From Primula veris (taxonomy: Eukaryota > Streptophyta > Magnoliopsida > Ericales > Primulaceae), in the NCBI GenBank assembly GCA_963682055.1, contig OY821743.1, forward strand, positions 13,590,566-13,654,565: a stretch of 64,000 bases of DNA. The letters are read 5' to 3'. This document shows positions 45,801-57,526 of this stretch, piece by piece. The first letter of the stretch is position 1; the number at the start of each line of letters is the position of its first letter. Position numbers and translations under genes: made by a program. A model generated the notes under the pieces. It worked only from the letters and a program-made list of their open reading frames with translations, ran no database searches and had not been told where the DNA came from.

Positions 45801-46374
45801 CAATAAGCATACAAGTTAATAACCCAAATTCACAACTGGGAATGCAAGTAGTCCTAAAAATATAATTACTATTATTATATTTTTTTGGTTTTTTCCTAAC
45901 TACGCCAAATCCGCAATTCGATAAAACCGAATAAAACAAGGAAAAACAAATGAACTCAATAAGCATACAAGTTACAACAACACTAATCTGCAAAAACTAA
46001 ATCCTTAAAATATGATTTCACAACTGGGGTATGCAAGTTAAGTCCTAAAATATAATTAAAAAAATAAATAAGAAAATATAATTTTACTAGTTACTAATTT
46101 TGGAAAAGTCTGAAAATGAATAAAACCCAAATGGAACCCAATAAGGATACAAGTTATAAAAAAAAAAACGAAACTGAAAAAAAAGAAGTGATTAAAACCT
46201 AAATTGAGAAGTGGGTAAGAAAGTAAAATAAAAAAGAAGAAAAGAAGAAAAAAAGAAAAAAACCTTAGCAGGCCAAGCAGGGAAACCTTTAACCTTAGCA
46301 AGAACAAGATCTCCTAAACTCAATTCTCTCTTCTCTCTACCTCCCTTCCCACGTCTACGACCCCCCGGTGCCAT
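27742..46374 (-). CDS. HUA2-like: HUA2-like protein: PWWP, basic, CID and proline-rich regions
   Basis: Nuclear factor of the plant HUA2/HULK family, which acts in pre-mRNA processing and flowering control. Eleven coding exons on the - strand: 46264-46374, 44750-44826, 40074-41546, 39074-39518, 36358-36460, 35283-35395, 34386-34564, 29572-30151, 28687-29059, 27942-28013 and 27742-27809. All phases join to exactly 1197 codons plus stop. PWWP at residues about 18-75 (LGDLVLAKVKGFPAWPAK). A long Lys/Ser-rich region follows, with basic patches (KRKKKKNK) and the family motif RRAVRIYDDDDDERPKTPVH. The CTD-interacting (CID/RPR) domain, residues about 650-800, includes VVELLIRKLETEPDDHRKID and SYIPAVEAALPRLIGAAAP. 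Acidic and Pro-rich segments follow, and the end is HIDRWRP. It is somewhat shorter than Arabidopsis HUA2 (about 1390 aa from memory). Introns reach over 4 kb through TE insertion. Confidence 0.9.
30467..30712. repeat. Tandem duplication, about 127-bp unit
   Basis: In HUA2-like intron 7, two adjacent copies share ATGCCAGTTTTAGTTCA, CCTTCTATTAAA, GAAAGGTAGAGAAAG and GCACAGTC(A/G)GGAAT in the same order. Confidence 0.7.
30785..31046. repeat. Tandem duplication, about 133-bp unit
   Basis: Two adjacent copies of CTACAGAGATCATGTTG, then TTCTTTGATACTACCCAT, then AAAGACCAACAGTGCAAG, with few differences. Same intron as the 127-bp duplication. Confidence 0.75.
31759..32805. mobile_element. Middle nested element with about 190-bp inverted arms
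   Basis: Starts GGGGGAGGATCAACCCACAC and ends with its inverse GTGTGGGTTGATCCTCCCCC. Pairing continues inward through the TAATGG(T/C)CGTGA and ATTCCTCCTC regions. (AT)n/(TA)n tracts flank it directly on both sides, suggesting insertion into a microsatellite or AT-rich target duplication. Confidence 0.75.
31939..32418. mobile_element. Innermost foldback element, Mutator-like target duplication
   Basis: The left arm GGGTTTTTTGCACTTTTGTA is matched by the right arm TACAAAAGTGCAAAAAACCC. Inverted similarity extends about 115 bp (GGTAGTATGGTGTAC and related motifs). Flanks AATATCATA / AGTATCAGA could be a 9-bp duplication with two changes, as for Mutator-like elements. There is no ORF. Confidence 0.7.
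33230..33800. other. GC-richer block inside the outer nested element
   Basis: Base composition shifts to C-rich, with CCACCGCCACCACCACG and CCGCCGCCCCTGCCCAACC. The plus frame 33365-33589 and minus frame 33576-33782 are open but show no domain. It could be captured gene sequence; no source gene is recognised. Confidence 0.3.
34739..34772. repeat. Poly-G tract, 34 G
   Basis: A run of 34 uninterrupted G in HUA2-like intron 6, just 3' of exon 6 and beside a TE-like segment ending in GTAGCCCCT. Confidence 0.9.
36823..36866. repeat. (AT)n microsatellite
   Basis: About 44 bp of alternating AT in HUA2-like intron 4. Confidence 0.9.
36956..37410. other. GC-rich unexplained block in intron 4
   Basis: About 450 bp of balanced composition (GAAGCGAGTAACGGAGGTGC, GGTGGCCGCCAATCAAATGC, GTCGGCGAGTGGTAGCGAGA) in an otherwise AT-rich intron. 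It has no coding frame and no terminal repeats. The style resembles plant mitochondrial spacer DNA; that is only a guess. Confidence 0.35.
38581..38606. repeat. Poly-G tract, 26 G
   Basis: An uninterrupted run of 26 G in HUA2-like intron 4, preceded by GAGA. Confidence 0.9.
42624..43341. mobile_element. hAT-like non-autonomous element with 8-bp target duplication
   Basis: The left end (GGTTTCAAAAGGCGCTAGG) and right end (CTTTTGAAACAGT) are inverted. Flanking octamers GGATACAA (42616-42623) and GGATACAG (43342-43349) differ at one base. Subterminal regions are GC-rich and palindromic (CTAGGCAG, GCGCCTAGGC). There is no transposase. It lies in HUA2-like intron 2. Confidence 0.75.
45446..45820. 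repeat. 115-bp tandem repeat, 3.3 copies
   Basis: The unit start CAAATGAACCCAATAAGCAT occurs at 45446, 45561, 45676 and 45791, exactly 115 bp apart and almost identical. Diverged partial copies follow near 45947 and 46122. All lie in HUA2-like intron 1. Confidence 0.9.
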
Positions 46375-46455
46375 TTATTTCTATCTTATTTCATTTACTC
46401 TTCTTTTCTTTCTTTCTTTCTTTTTTATCCTTTTTATTATTATTATTAAACCCTA

Positions 46456-46827
46456 CCTATCAACCACCATCATCGCGTAGATAAATAGATACAGATAGAT
46501 AGAGAGATGTTGAATTTAGATAGATACAGAAATTTGGCTTAATTGGAAAATTAGGGGAATGGTTTTCTCTCTTTTATTCTACTTTCTTTATTTTTGTGTA
46601 TACTTGTGTTTTCCGTTTGTACCCCTTTTATTACTTCCTATTCATGGAAAAAAAAAAAAACTATAAATCCCTGTATGTATGCGGATGGCGTCGGGTTTAA
46701 TGTTAATTGTCAAAAAAAAAAAAAAAAAAAAAACTCGTTCCGTATCAATCCGCTATATATTTTGCGAGTTGAGTTAGGGTTGAGGTTCACAAACCGCGGT
46801 TAATCCGTCTCAATCCGTTTCAACCCG

Positions 46828-46905
<78 letters not shown>

Positions 46906-47625
46906 AAGACGAATAAAAGAAACTCTTTTATAGTCATTTCTGTACATTTAACGTACTCTACGGATAGAGGAATGCATAGAGTTGAACATAGTAAAATAAG
47001 AAATTGAAAGATTTCATAGAAATTGAAAGATTTCGTTGAAATTGTTCGTTTGGAAATTTCCCGAAAAGCTAATCATAGGTTCTTCCCTCCATCGGAACAC
47101 TTGTTCGTGAATGTTTTAAACGTACTTTCATTGAGTTTAATTTATATTTTATAGATATAAACCTTTAATTATTGTTATATTTTAGTTTTATTACTTGTTT
47201 CTGAATGTTTTAAACGTATTTTAATATATCAACCTTAACTATCAACCACCCAACCACCGTCATCGCGTAGATAAATAGATACATATAGATAGAGAGATGT
47301 TGAATTTAGATAGATACAGAAATTTGGCTTAATTGGAAAATTAGGGGAATGGTTTTCTTTCTTTCTTTCTCTTTCTTTTATTCTACTTTCTTTATTTTTG
47401 TGTATACGTGTGTTTTCCGTTTGTACCCCTTTTATTACTTACTATTCATTATTTGAGTTTTTTTATAGTAATACATTCACTTCACAGATAATTGGCTTAA
47501 ATTAGGGGAATTGCTTTGCTTCTTTCTTTTATTATTTTTGTGTTTTTCGGAGGAGAATTTAGAGAGCCCTTTTTTCTACTTTCTTTATGGTATATATGTA
47601 TGTTTCCGTTTGTACCCCTTTTTAT
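46456..47625. repeat. Direct duplications upstream of HUA2-like
   Basis: Copy A (46456-46645) and copy B (47239-47450) share about 190 bp with few changes (CATCGCGTAGATAAATAGAT, GAAATTTGGCTTAATTGG, TTCCGTTTGTACCCCTTT). A shorter copy C (47485-47625) keeps ATTGGCTTAAATTAGGGGAA and the TTTGTACCCC end. They lie in the presumed promoter or 5' leader region. Confidence 0.8.
46832..46900. repeat. (AT)n microsatellite
   Basis: About 70 bp of uninterrupted alternating AT between duplications A and B. Confidence 0.9.
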
Positions 47626-48324
47626 TATTGATTTGTTATACATCCTGTATATTTTATGATTGTACCTTTTTGTTTTTTATTCTAAAAATCAAGTGTATCA
47701 GTTTACCTTAAATAGTTTTTTTATCCATTAGTTTAAATTTACATGAACTCAAATATATCTCAAATATAAGGATCAAGATGTTCCCTTATAATTAAAATAA
47801 TAATTTCTCTCTCTTACTTTTCTCTTATTCTCTCTCATTTATTTGTAATTTTCACATATAAATTAATAAAATAACAAAAATATGAGTTGTATAATTTTGA
47901 TAGATAAATTGATAAAAAAGCTGATAATTTGTATAAACCAAGACGTTTACTTATAAGTTGTAAAAGTGTACTTTTACTTTAAATACGAGAAAATTTGTAA
48001 GTTATTTAATGTGATTGTTATAGTAAATTAATTTGGGTTGAAAAAAATTGATAAAAGTATATTAAAATATAGTAATATTTAATTATGATAATAAATTTGA
48101 TAGGGAAGTTGAAAAATGTATAAAGTTAAACTGTTATACTAAAAATATAAAAGTGATGTTAATTAAGTTAAATATGAGAAAAAATGTAAGGTAAGTTGTG
48201 CGCATGAAGTTGATTAGGGTATAACGGTTTATTTATTATTTTTGTTTATTGAGAGGGGAATTTAGAGAACTTTTTTGTACTTTTCTTAGCCTTATACGTG
48301 TGTTTAGGGCTAAGAAAAGTTTTC
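47626..48324. other. AT-rich spacer
   Basis: Low-complexity AT-rich sequence between the promoter duplications and the GATCGGG-type element. Nothing else is seen. Confidence 0.4.
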
Positions 48325-49055
48325 CAAATTCGATCCGATCTGACATCCGATCCGGTCTCTATCCTATTTTTTTCCTGACCCAATGTTGTCCCCGAAAAAT
48401 CGGATCTTTGTCCTGTCCCGAAGTAATTCGGTTCGGGATCGAATTTTTATTTCTAATCCCGATGGATTTCCCGACCCGATAGAATTAATATACATTAAAA
48501 AATATATATTTTTTTAAAAATATTATTATGAATAGTACCGGTTTATATTTATTAAAAAAAATGAATTTACTCTCACATCTACCATATTTACTAAATAACA
48601 CATTTTTATTTCCGTATGAGTTTCTTGTTGCATATGTTGTATTTTCATCTTAATCTTGAATAACTAAAATTATAACATTTGGTTCATGCATACTTTTATT
48701 TTGAATTATATTATTGTTTATTTTTTCTTAAAAATAATTATAATTAGTTGTCTTGTTTGATAATCAATTTTAGAAACGAATACAATATCAACACAAAATC
48801 TAACAAACTTTTTAACAAAATTGCTAGTTATGTTGTAACTTTTTAACAATTTTTCTTAGGAGTATGAAGTATTAGGAAATCCCGTTCCGATCTTTCGAGA
48901 TCTCGAATTATCGGAAATCTATATTATCGGGAATCGACCATTCTCGAGTTGGGATCGAGAATTTTAAATGACAACCGAAAACTATCGGATCGAAACACGG
49001 GTTTAACCTTTTCAGGTCGGGTCGGGTCTCGTCCCGTCCCGATTACAGCCAATGT
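48325..49055. mobile_element. GATCGGG-rich terminal-repeat element, copy 2
   Basis: The left arm (GATCCGATCTGACATCCGAT, CCCGACCCGAT) and right arm (GGTCGGGTCGGGTCTCGTCC) are opposed around an AT-rich core, as in the copy at 6645-7445. No ORF. Confidence 0.5.
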
Positions 49056-49261
49056 GTTTCCATGTGTATTTTTTTTACAGTAGTATTAATTTATTATACT
49101 AGTATATACTCATTTTCGAGGGTTATCCTTTTGTTATTTTGAAGGTGATGTTAATTAATTAGGCTTAGGAATATTATATATTTTTTATTTTAAAAATTCA
49201 ATTCAATCAAAGACATATTATTTTGAGTGATATTCTTTTTTATGAAATGAATTTGAGTTTT

Positions 49262-49735
49262 TGACCGGGCGGACTCAAGGGGTGGCTGGCACCCAACAAC
49301 GATGTTCAATTTTATTTTTTTAATTTAAAATTTTCTAAGATATATATACATTGATGGTCACTCTAATTAAACAAAATAGTTGTTACTGTAATAATATTAA
49401 AAAAATTAGTTGTTGCTGTAGTGGTAAAATTGTTTTTAATATAGTGGAAGTTTATAAGTTCAAATCATGTTAGATGTTTTTTTCTAAAATTTCTTGTTTT
49501 TTACCTTAAAATTATCAAATTTTGTAAATGACCATTGTATTTTCCTAAATAAGATTTCTAAAAAAATTATTTTATTGTCCAATACATTTTGTCTTAACTT
49601 TATATTTATTTTATGCTATGTTAAATCTAGAAAAAATTCTTTATTTTTGTATTAGACCATATTTATTTTATTTTCTATTCGACATATTTTTTACATCATG
49701 TCCCATTTCCAAAAATCATCCTGGTTCTGCCCCTA
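49262..49735 (+). mobile_element. SINE-like element with tRNA-like module
   Basis: Box-A-like TGTAGTGGTAAAATTG and box-B-like AAGTTCAAATCATG at about 49410-49470. The 3' end reads CCTGGTTCTGCCCCT, a tail also seen in other fragments here (17531, 34860). No ORF. The ends are approximate. Confidence 0.4.
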
Positions 49736-50658
49736 TTTTTGAATTTTTTAGGCGACATGGATGTGTACTTGTTCTTTCACATAAATTATTAATATCGCAT
49801 GGAATGTTGTGAATAATAAATATATGGTAAATTTAAAAGATATTTCTCCGAGATAACTTGAGAAACATGTTTAGATCTATTTAATGTCGCAGCAAACAAT
49901 AACGCATGTAACGTATGTGGGTTCTGAAAAATATCGTATTTCAATAACTTGTCAGATATGTCGTAATTAATAATTAAAAGCTAATATATTTCGTGAATTA
50001 TACTAGGTGGTAAGAGTGATAAACTCGTGAAAAAAGGGTTTAAGTTTATTTGTAATAAATTATCATAAGAGATTATCTTCATGCCAAAAATTTGACAAGA
50101 TTCCTTACAAAATATATAAATCACTAAATCGAAATTTGCATGTCTTGCAAAAATAAAGATCTTTTGTCACAAAGACATTAAGAAGAACACTAGTGAAACC
50201 AAGTACAAACTAGCACGACATGACGACAATAATAAGATAAATACGTGTAACAACTCATAAGATACTCACACAAAGAAAAAGTAACTATAAGTCAGGAACT
50301 CATATGAGTCATGGTGACTCTGAGTCAGGATCTCTACTTCTAAGTGAAAGGAGTAGATGTTAAAATTTCTAAATTTTATAAAATACAATGGTAATATGTT
50401 TGAGGTCTCTTATTAAGCTACTGACCAGACCTTGATCAAACTTTTTTTTGGTAATGTATCTCGTAATAATAAATGTAATCAGCTTTAGAATACGCAGCAA
50501 CAAAAAATTTAACTGTGGAACATGCCATTTTAAATATTGACTGGTTTGTTGATAAAGTACGTTCAACTAAAGTATATACGTTACAAACTTGGTGACACAT
50601 TTTTCGTGTGTGTTACTTGCATCTAATAATACTGTACTTATTAATTAAATACATGTTC
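49736..50658. other. AT-rich spacer before the retrotransposon
   Basis: No supportable gene or complete repeat. It ends in the 5-bp target site TGTTC (50654-50658). Confidence 0.4.
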
Positions 50659-50868
50659 TGTTGTAGGATATTATTGGGCCTATCTTGGGCTTTCCTAGCA
50701 TACGTAACCCTATCATCTATTATATAAAGAGGGCCAGAGGTCTCTTGATGTATCTCTCTGTACAATCATATTAATGAATAAACACTTCGTCTGTTGTTTC
50801 TCATACCTCTCTCTATATCTATACATATCTCTATATATATCTATAACGAGCTAATATGTCACACAACA
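50659..50868 (+). repeat. 5' LTR of Copia element
   Basis: 210 bp, TGTTGTAGG to CACACAACA. It contains a TATA-like TATATAAAGAGGG and a downstream AATAAAC. A tRNA-primer-like site (CGTTATCAGCACG) begins directly after it. Confidence 0.9.
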
Positions 50869-52745
50869 CGTTATCAGCACGTTGCTCGCGGAGAATAGGA
50901 TATACGCTCGCGGATATTATAGATTTTTGGTAAACGTACGGATATTGGGTATTTATAAATCTTGAGGTTTATCCGGGTTTTAGGGTTTTGCTATATCGAC
51001 CTTCATCAACATACCGTGCGTAAGGTACCGAATTCAAAACTTAATTTATTACATATATGTGATCGCACGTATTATTTTATGGATAACTAAAACATGATAA
51101 ATATCCCGTAGTATATAATCCATGTGTATTAGATTTTGTTACTTGTATGGATAACTATATATGATCGTAACAAAATAACCCAAATTGCATGTATTTGTTG
51201 AAGAAGAAAAAACTATGCGTGATAGATTTTTTTTACTGTCTAACATGATCAATCTGTCTAAACAAACCAACTTATATGTAATATGTATAGTGTACTGTAA
51301 AATTGTATTTTCATACAAACAAAATCAGTAAAAGACATATAATGGGGTTGTAAATCGGAAATCATGTAATTGTAAAACATGTATTAATCTGTGGGATTAA
51401 ATCTGTAATAAACTGAAAACCGTAGAACTGTTTTGTAATTCGCTGAAACTATTGACTGTGCATGTTAATTACTGAAGTACTAAACTGAAACTTGTCTGAA
51501 ATTATAGACTAAAGCGGTAATAATACTGTAAATAGATATATAGTTTGCTGAAATTACACGGATAGTCCATGTAGTATGTTACATGTATAAAAACAGTATA
51601 TATGTGTTATAAAAGTCAATATTTGGTCTAAATATCCACCCACATGCATATATATTTATTAAAAAGGCAAGTGAATAAAAAAAATTGCATGTTAATTGAA
51701 TAAATTGATGTGTTTCCATATAAATTTAATTCATTCTATTGCATGATTTAGTTACCATGTATAAAACTTACACATAAAAGCAATATATTTGTATAATATT
51801 AATTTATATTTTACTAGTGTAAAATTGGTAAATAAAATATATTACGAACATGCATAATTTAGTTACCATGAATAAAAACCTACACATATAGCAGTATAAT
51901 AATAAAATATTGTGTTAGATATTGCTAGTGTAAAATTGGTAAATTAGATTTAAATTACCATCAATAGAACCTACATATATAGCAGTAAAATAACATGATT
52001 AATTGTGATAGATACTGTTCTGATTGATAATATAATTGGTAATCGGAGAAATAACAATATCTATAAATGTAATATTTACTGCCATGTGTAATATATGGTA
52101 ATTTGCGAAATCATATATTTTCATATTTAAATTGGAAAAATTATGAACCTTACCCAACTAGGCTCACCTATTTGGATACGATGTCTAGGAAAGATATAGG
52201 CGGAAGTCGATATCCTAATGAGGTCGGGTTTTAAGTGGCATTCGTGCCCTCCACCCTCACCATCTTTCCTGGTCGTGTTCAATTAGAGCTACCGAAAGGG
52301 GTTGACTAAATAATAATTTTCCCGAATGTGTTTATATAATGATGTATGTTTCGCCGAATTGGTGTTTCAGTATCGACCCGTCGTTCGATCAATGAGAACC
52401 GATTCACATGAGAAGCAAAACTAATGTTTTCGAACCTGTCGTTTCGAAAAAAACGTTTGTGCTTGTGAAAACCATAAACATATAAACCAGTCGTTTTATA
52501 TGATAAATAATCCAGAACTCCCAACACATGTTGGATGCCATCTATGATGAGAAAAATCATAAAACATACTTGCGAAATGACTGTTTAAACGTTGATTTTA
52601 ATCCGTCACCACATGTTACTCACCCTGATGTGTGAAAATGTGATGTCCAAATTTTTTTTGGATGCCATCTTTGATGAGTAAAACATGAGTTTGTTGTTAC
52701 TCGCGAGATGAAAGATAAGGCGTTGATGATATTCCGCCGCCACAT

Positions 52746-55700
52746 TTGAGACGTGATGACGTCTATGGTGAACAAATGTCTGAAATTGACATATTGGAGC
52801 AATACTTCACCAAAATACTAACTTGGAAATTGTATTCCATAAGCAGTATCGTGAATTTATATTCACCATGTTCCTTTATCGGCCATCTGTTATTGGATAA
52901 GAAAATTACCCCGGTGAGTAGTTTTAATCCTATTGGGTCAATGGCGAATTGTTTGCCTTATATTAATTCTCTTCGTGTACATTTTTTTCCACGAATCGAG
53001 AACCGAGACAAGTGTTATTTGTCTCGAACTGTCGCGATCCCGATGAATCGTCTAGCCAAGCGAGATTTTAGACAATCGTCAAAATCGAAAACTTGTGGCT
53101 CCAAGACAGTAATTGAAAGGAACAATATGGCCCGTTGTCACAAAGCAAGAGATAATGCTCAATGAACCAACTTTATGCTATAAAGACAAAGGTCATGCAC
53201 GGTTACTCCTTAAATAGTTCAAAACTATTAGAAAAGTGAAAAAACCGATGCTAATGTGGTAAAAGCTAATTGAAAGGAAACCCTTGAGACCCCCGATTTT
53301 GTGGCTCAAATGAGTTTGATACCTTTCTTTATTGATTTTGATAAATCATTGAGCCATTTTTTCGCTCATATGGATTATGTTTTTCCATTTGGATTATGAT
53401 TTTTCCATTTGGACATACTTTTGGATTATGGTTTGCCTGTTTACGAAATTTCTCGAAATAATTTAAAGTGTTTTGAGCAAATTCCTTTGACAAATGTGAC
53501 CAAACTTTAAATTATGAAATTTTAGGCAATTCTTGTGGGGTAGTTGATTTTTTTGGAAATAGTGGGTAACAGTGTACCACATAATTTCACCAACTATTTG
53601 CCTAAAAGAGTACTCAGTGACAACGATTCTGGACCTGTCGTTCCAAATCAAAATCTTTGGTAAAGCCAAATTGATTTGTCAAATATGAGGCGTTATACTC
53701 CTATAGGTCCTGTCGTATCTTGTTGAGTTATAAAATATTCGAGAAAACCAGTGTTACGTGGTAATAGCTCATGAAAGAATTAATTTTTTTTACACAACCT
53801 CCACTCAATACGACCAAAAGCGTAGTCATGGGTAGTTGAGATGTCTTTCAAGTGGTTGCTACCACATTTTTAAAAGCATTTAAAGTTACCTTATCATTTC
53901 GTCTGTCGTCGATTGATAAAGGATTTAGCTGTTAAGACATGATTGTCTATACTATCATTCACCTGTCGTCGAGTGATAAGAGTATTTTGATATTGTGGCA
54001 TTGACCGGATGAGATATTCCCGGGTCAAAAGACGATGCTTGATTTATAATCGCATCACATTTGGATTCTCTTTGAGAATATATTTCGTGATTAATCCGAA
54101 ATTCATGCCACTAATGCTCACTTTGAAAGACTAATATGTGTAAAGATCATGAAATGAACTCGTAGAATTCTTGTAAAGAATTGAAAGAGTTATTGTGGAC
54201 TTATCCAACCATAAGACGGACCATAAATATAAATGGTTATGGTTGATGCATCGACAATATGGTCACATTTTAATGTTGTCCACATAAATGCAGCACTTTC
54301 CAAACTTTTAGCCCTATCATCAAGTTGATGGCTCATGATCCGGATTATCCTGAAAAGTCTAGTCGACTTGATAATTCCGAAGAGTAAGAATCGAAAATTC
54401 GATTTGAATTACTTGAATTTGGAAATTGAAATTGAACATCCTGTCGATTATGTTCAGACCCAAATGGACTCACGAAAAGTTTGATGATGCGACTGCAAAT
54501 GATTGCACGCACTTCTTGGTCTTGCGCACCAAGATTTATATTTTTGTGTGGGGTTATGCTATTTTGCTGTATTGGTCCGTCATGAGGCCCATAGACACTC
54601 AAACACCATATGCGTACCAGCTGGTTATTGGTTATGAGCCAGAAGTCTCATATTAACGCGTGTTTAAAGTGATTAATTAATATTTTGATTGAGCCGCTAT
54701 AGCGTTAAAAATATGGACCTCTGAAGGGGAGATAAGTCGATTATGAATCTCCTGCCTATCATTTGATAGAGTAACCTTGGCAAGCGATCTCTTTACCGCA
54801 TGATATGCGAAAATGACATCGCTAAGACTGTTCTCCCCGTCGTTAGGGGGAGATTTGCACGTTACCGTTGATAAGAAACGACGTGAAGTAACGTGGCATA
54901 ACCCACTCAGTCTTAGCTTGATCCCCAAAACTGCACTTAGTGATAAGTAAGTGCATAGACTCCATCAAGTCTAACTAAATGCCAGACGCATTTAATGACT
55001 TTATGAGATGTCACAAAATCATTTATAGCTGCTGCAAAATGCTTGCAAGGATAGACGTCCCTGTCGGACGTCGTGTTCCTGTCGTAACACGTTGCTTTGG
55101 CCAAACCCGCCAAGCAAAGGACGCTGCCGTCGGCCGTCAGTCTGTCGTCCTTCCCAAGATATGAGGAAGTTGACCGGTTCTTAATTCGTTCAGCCCCAGA
55201 GGTGGTGAACTGAAACTCGTTTGTCGCACGAGATTATAAATGATCAAGGAGATGTGTGATTTCCTCCTCATCCTAAGAATCTCAAAATATTTGTCGATCA
55301 TGATATCTTAGACGATATTGAAGCGAAACGAGACTGTTATTGATTACTTGTTCATATATTCAGTGACGACTGATAATATGAACAAATTATGACAGAGAAC
55401 CATGTATCGTTGCCTGAAGTCAATGTAGAATAGACTGGACTAATGGAAACTTGCAATCCAAGTAGACTCCTTATCGAAAGTGTGTTCGGACCTGTAGCTC
55501 CAACACCACCAATGTTAAACGAGTTCGTTTATTTGGTTATTCGTAAGGAAAATTGATGAGAATAATGAGATTGTAGAATGCTCGCCTAGTAGCGCAAGGC
55601 TTGTCTCACATCTTGGAATTGATTACGAGATGGTTATTTCTTCGTAATGGACATTATAACAGTCCCCTACTTTATAAGTTTAGTAGTTTCCCAAAAACTG

Positions 55701-56500
55701 ATTATGCAGCATGTGATTGTGGTCACAGTTTTATCTCTATGGGGATTTAGACAAATAGATATAGATGAAGGTCCCTGTGTGACTTCATGTGCTTAAATCA
55801 AGTAGTTCCTGACAACGGAACACGATCTCAATTGACTGAGACGTTTACTATATGGATTAATATAATTCGAGCGGATGTGGTATACCGCCTAAGTGAGTAC
55901 TTGATCAGCTTGTGATACTTGAACAAGTATTATGCCCTTGCGTGTTTTATTATGCGATCCACTTTTGGATTTGCCTTCGAGATGAAGGATCTTGGGAAGA
56001 CACGGTAGTGACTCGGCCTGATGATCGAGTCCCGTAAAGATTGAATCTAAGTCCATGATTCAGACTACACCCAGAAAGTGTTATGACGTTTTAGTCATCA
56101 TGACGCTAAGTCGTCAGATTCTCCCATGATCGTTCGATCACTAGACATTGATATAGATCCAGTCCGTCCCTGATGAGACGATGAAGAGATATTGAACCAT
56201 CATGTTCATATCTAAGTACAATAAGCGCATTATTGTACTTGATCTAAATGTATTAGGACGAACATCTTGTCTGCTGTGAATAGTATAGCTCGACACAGCA
56301 TCGCGCTAACACGCTGCCATCGAAATGGCATAAAAGACATTTTCCCATTACCTTAAGGTAACTGTGGATGAGGGCTTGTCTTATCCCATTTGCGTCATCG
56401 AGTGTACCTACCCCCTTCGGTACTCGAATTAATGCAACCCTTTTTCGGTTATACCGATGCCGGTTACTTATCAGACTCGCATAAGAGATATTCCTAACAT
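52746..56500 (+). pseudogene. Copia gag-pol remnant
   Basis: Only fragments of the polyprotein are legible (integrase-to-RT linker, RT and RNase H motifs), in several frames with many stops. The longest open stretch (52746-53165) has no clear domain. It is not functional as it stands. Confidence 0.65.
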
Positions 56501-56769
56501 GGTATGTCTTTACCATTAGGAATAAGGCAATATCTTGGAGGTCTTAGAATGACTCCAAACGAATCACTCTGATCTACCCGTGCTCTATGAGACGACTAGA
56601 GTGCATATAGCTTCGAGCGCGTATTAGCCATATTTGAATAACATATGCTTTGTCTCACGATCCAGATAAAACACTTGTCTTATTTGAGGACAACTTGTTG
56701 TTATCGATCAAGAGAGACATGACTAGATTATGCTATTTAGCATTTCTTGCCGAAATAAATCTTCACATA

Positions 56770-57470
56770 TGAAGTTTAAGAGCATCCTGTCGAATGCTCG
56801 TTTTATTCCACGTTATATTTTCTTGCATACAGTCGTGTATAAGTAAATGAGGCTTCCAGTCGAATGCTCGTACTCTTTCTTGGAATATGAAATATTTGCA
56901 CCCAGTCATGTGCAAGTGAGGGGGAGCATCCAGGTGAATGCTTATTGCACTAATTACTACTTAGTCGAAATCCTCGCACCCTGTCGTGTGCAAGTGAGGG
57001 GGAGTATCCAGTCGCATGCTCGTGTACTCTTTTTGTCCTTAGACCAAGGTTTTTTGCCACTGGTTTTCCTTGGCAAGGTTTTTAGCGAGACACGTTCCCA
57101 TTATATCTCACTTAAGATTGCCGAAATTAGGGGGCGTATCCTGTTGTATACTTCTTACCACTGTGTACTCTTTTGTCCTTCGACTAGAGGTTTTTCCCAC
57201 TGAGTTTACTCTAGTAAGGTTTTGATGAGGCACTTGTTTTGTGGTTGATCCCTACTACTACCATTGTTGCACTCTTTTTCCTTCGATCAGAGATTTTCCC
57301 ATTGGGTTTGCTCTGGCAAGGTTTTGATGAGGCACACTGTTTTGTGGTTAGTTACTTACATGATATTTCGGCCTATATCATTCGGCTACACAGTTTCTCC
57401 TAGGTACTGGTTTTGTCCCACACTGGGTTTTCCGGCCCTAAGGTTTTTATGTGTTTAGCACTGCGAATGA
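56770..57470 (+). repeat. Degenerate tail repeats before the 3' LTR
   Basis: At least three units share a pattern: CCTT(C/A)GA, then AGGTTTTTCCCACTG or similar, then TGGCAAGGTTTT, then GA(G)GCAC (near 57045, 57180, 57285), with a partial one near 57420. Another set, GCAAGTGAGGGGGAG(T/C)ATCC, occurs at about 56910 and 56990. Confidence 0.6.
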
Positions 57471-57526
57471 ACTCGACTCACATCGACAGCATGAAGACGA
57501 AGAAATCAAGACGTCCAAAGGGTGAG

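Noticed and set aside
45446..45820. CRISPR-like array
   Set aside because: A plain 115-bp head-to-tail tandem repeat without unique spacers, in a plant intron.
52746..53165. 139-codon frame as an independent gene
   Set aside because: Inside the Copia element between its LTRs; treated as part of the decayed retrotransposon.
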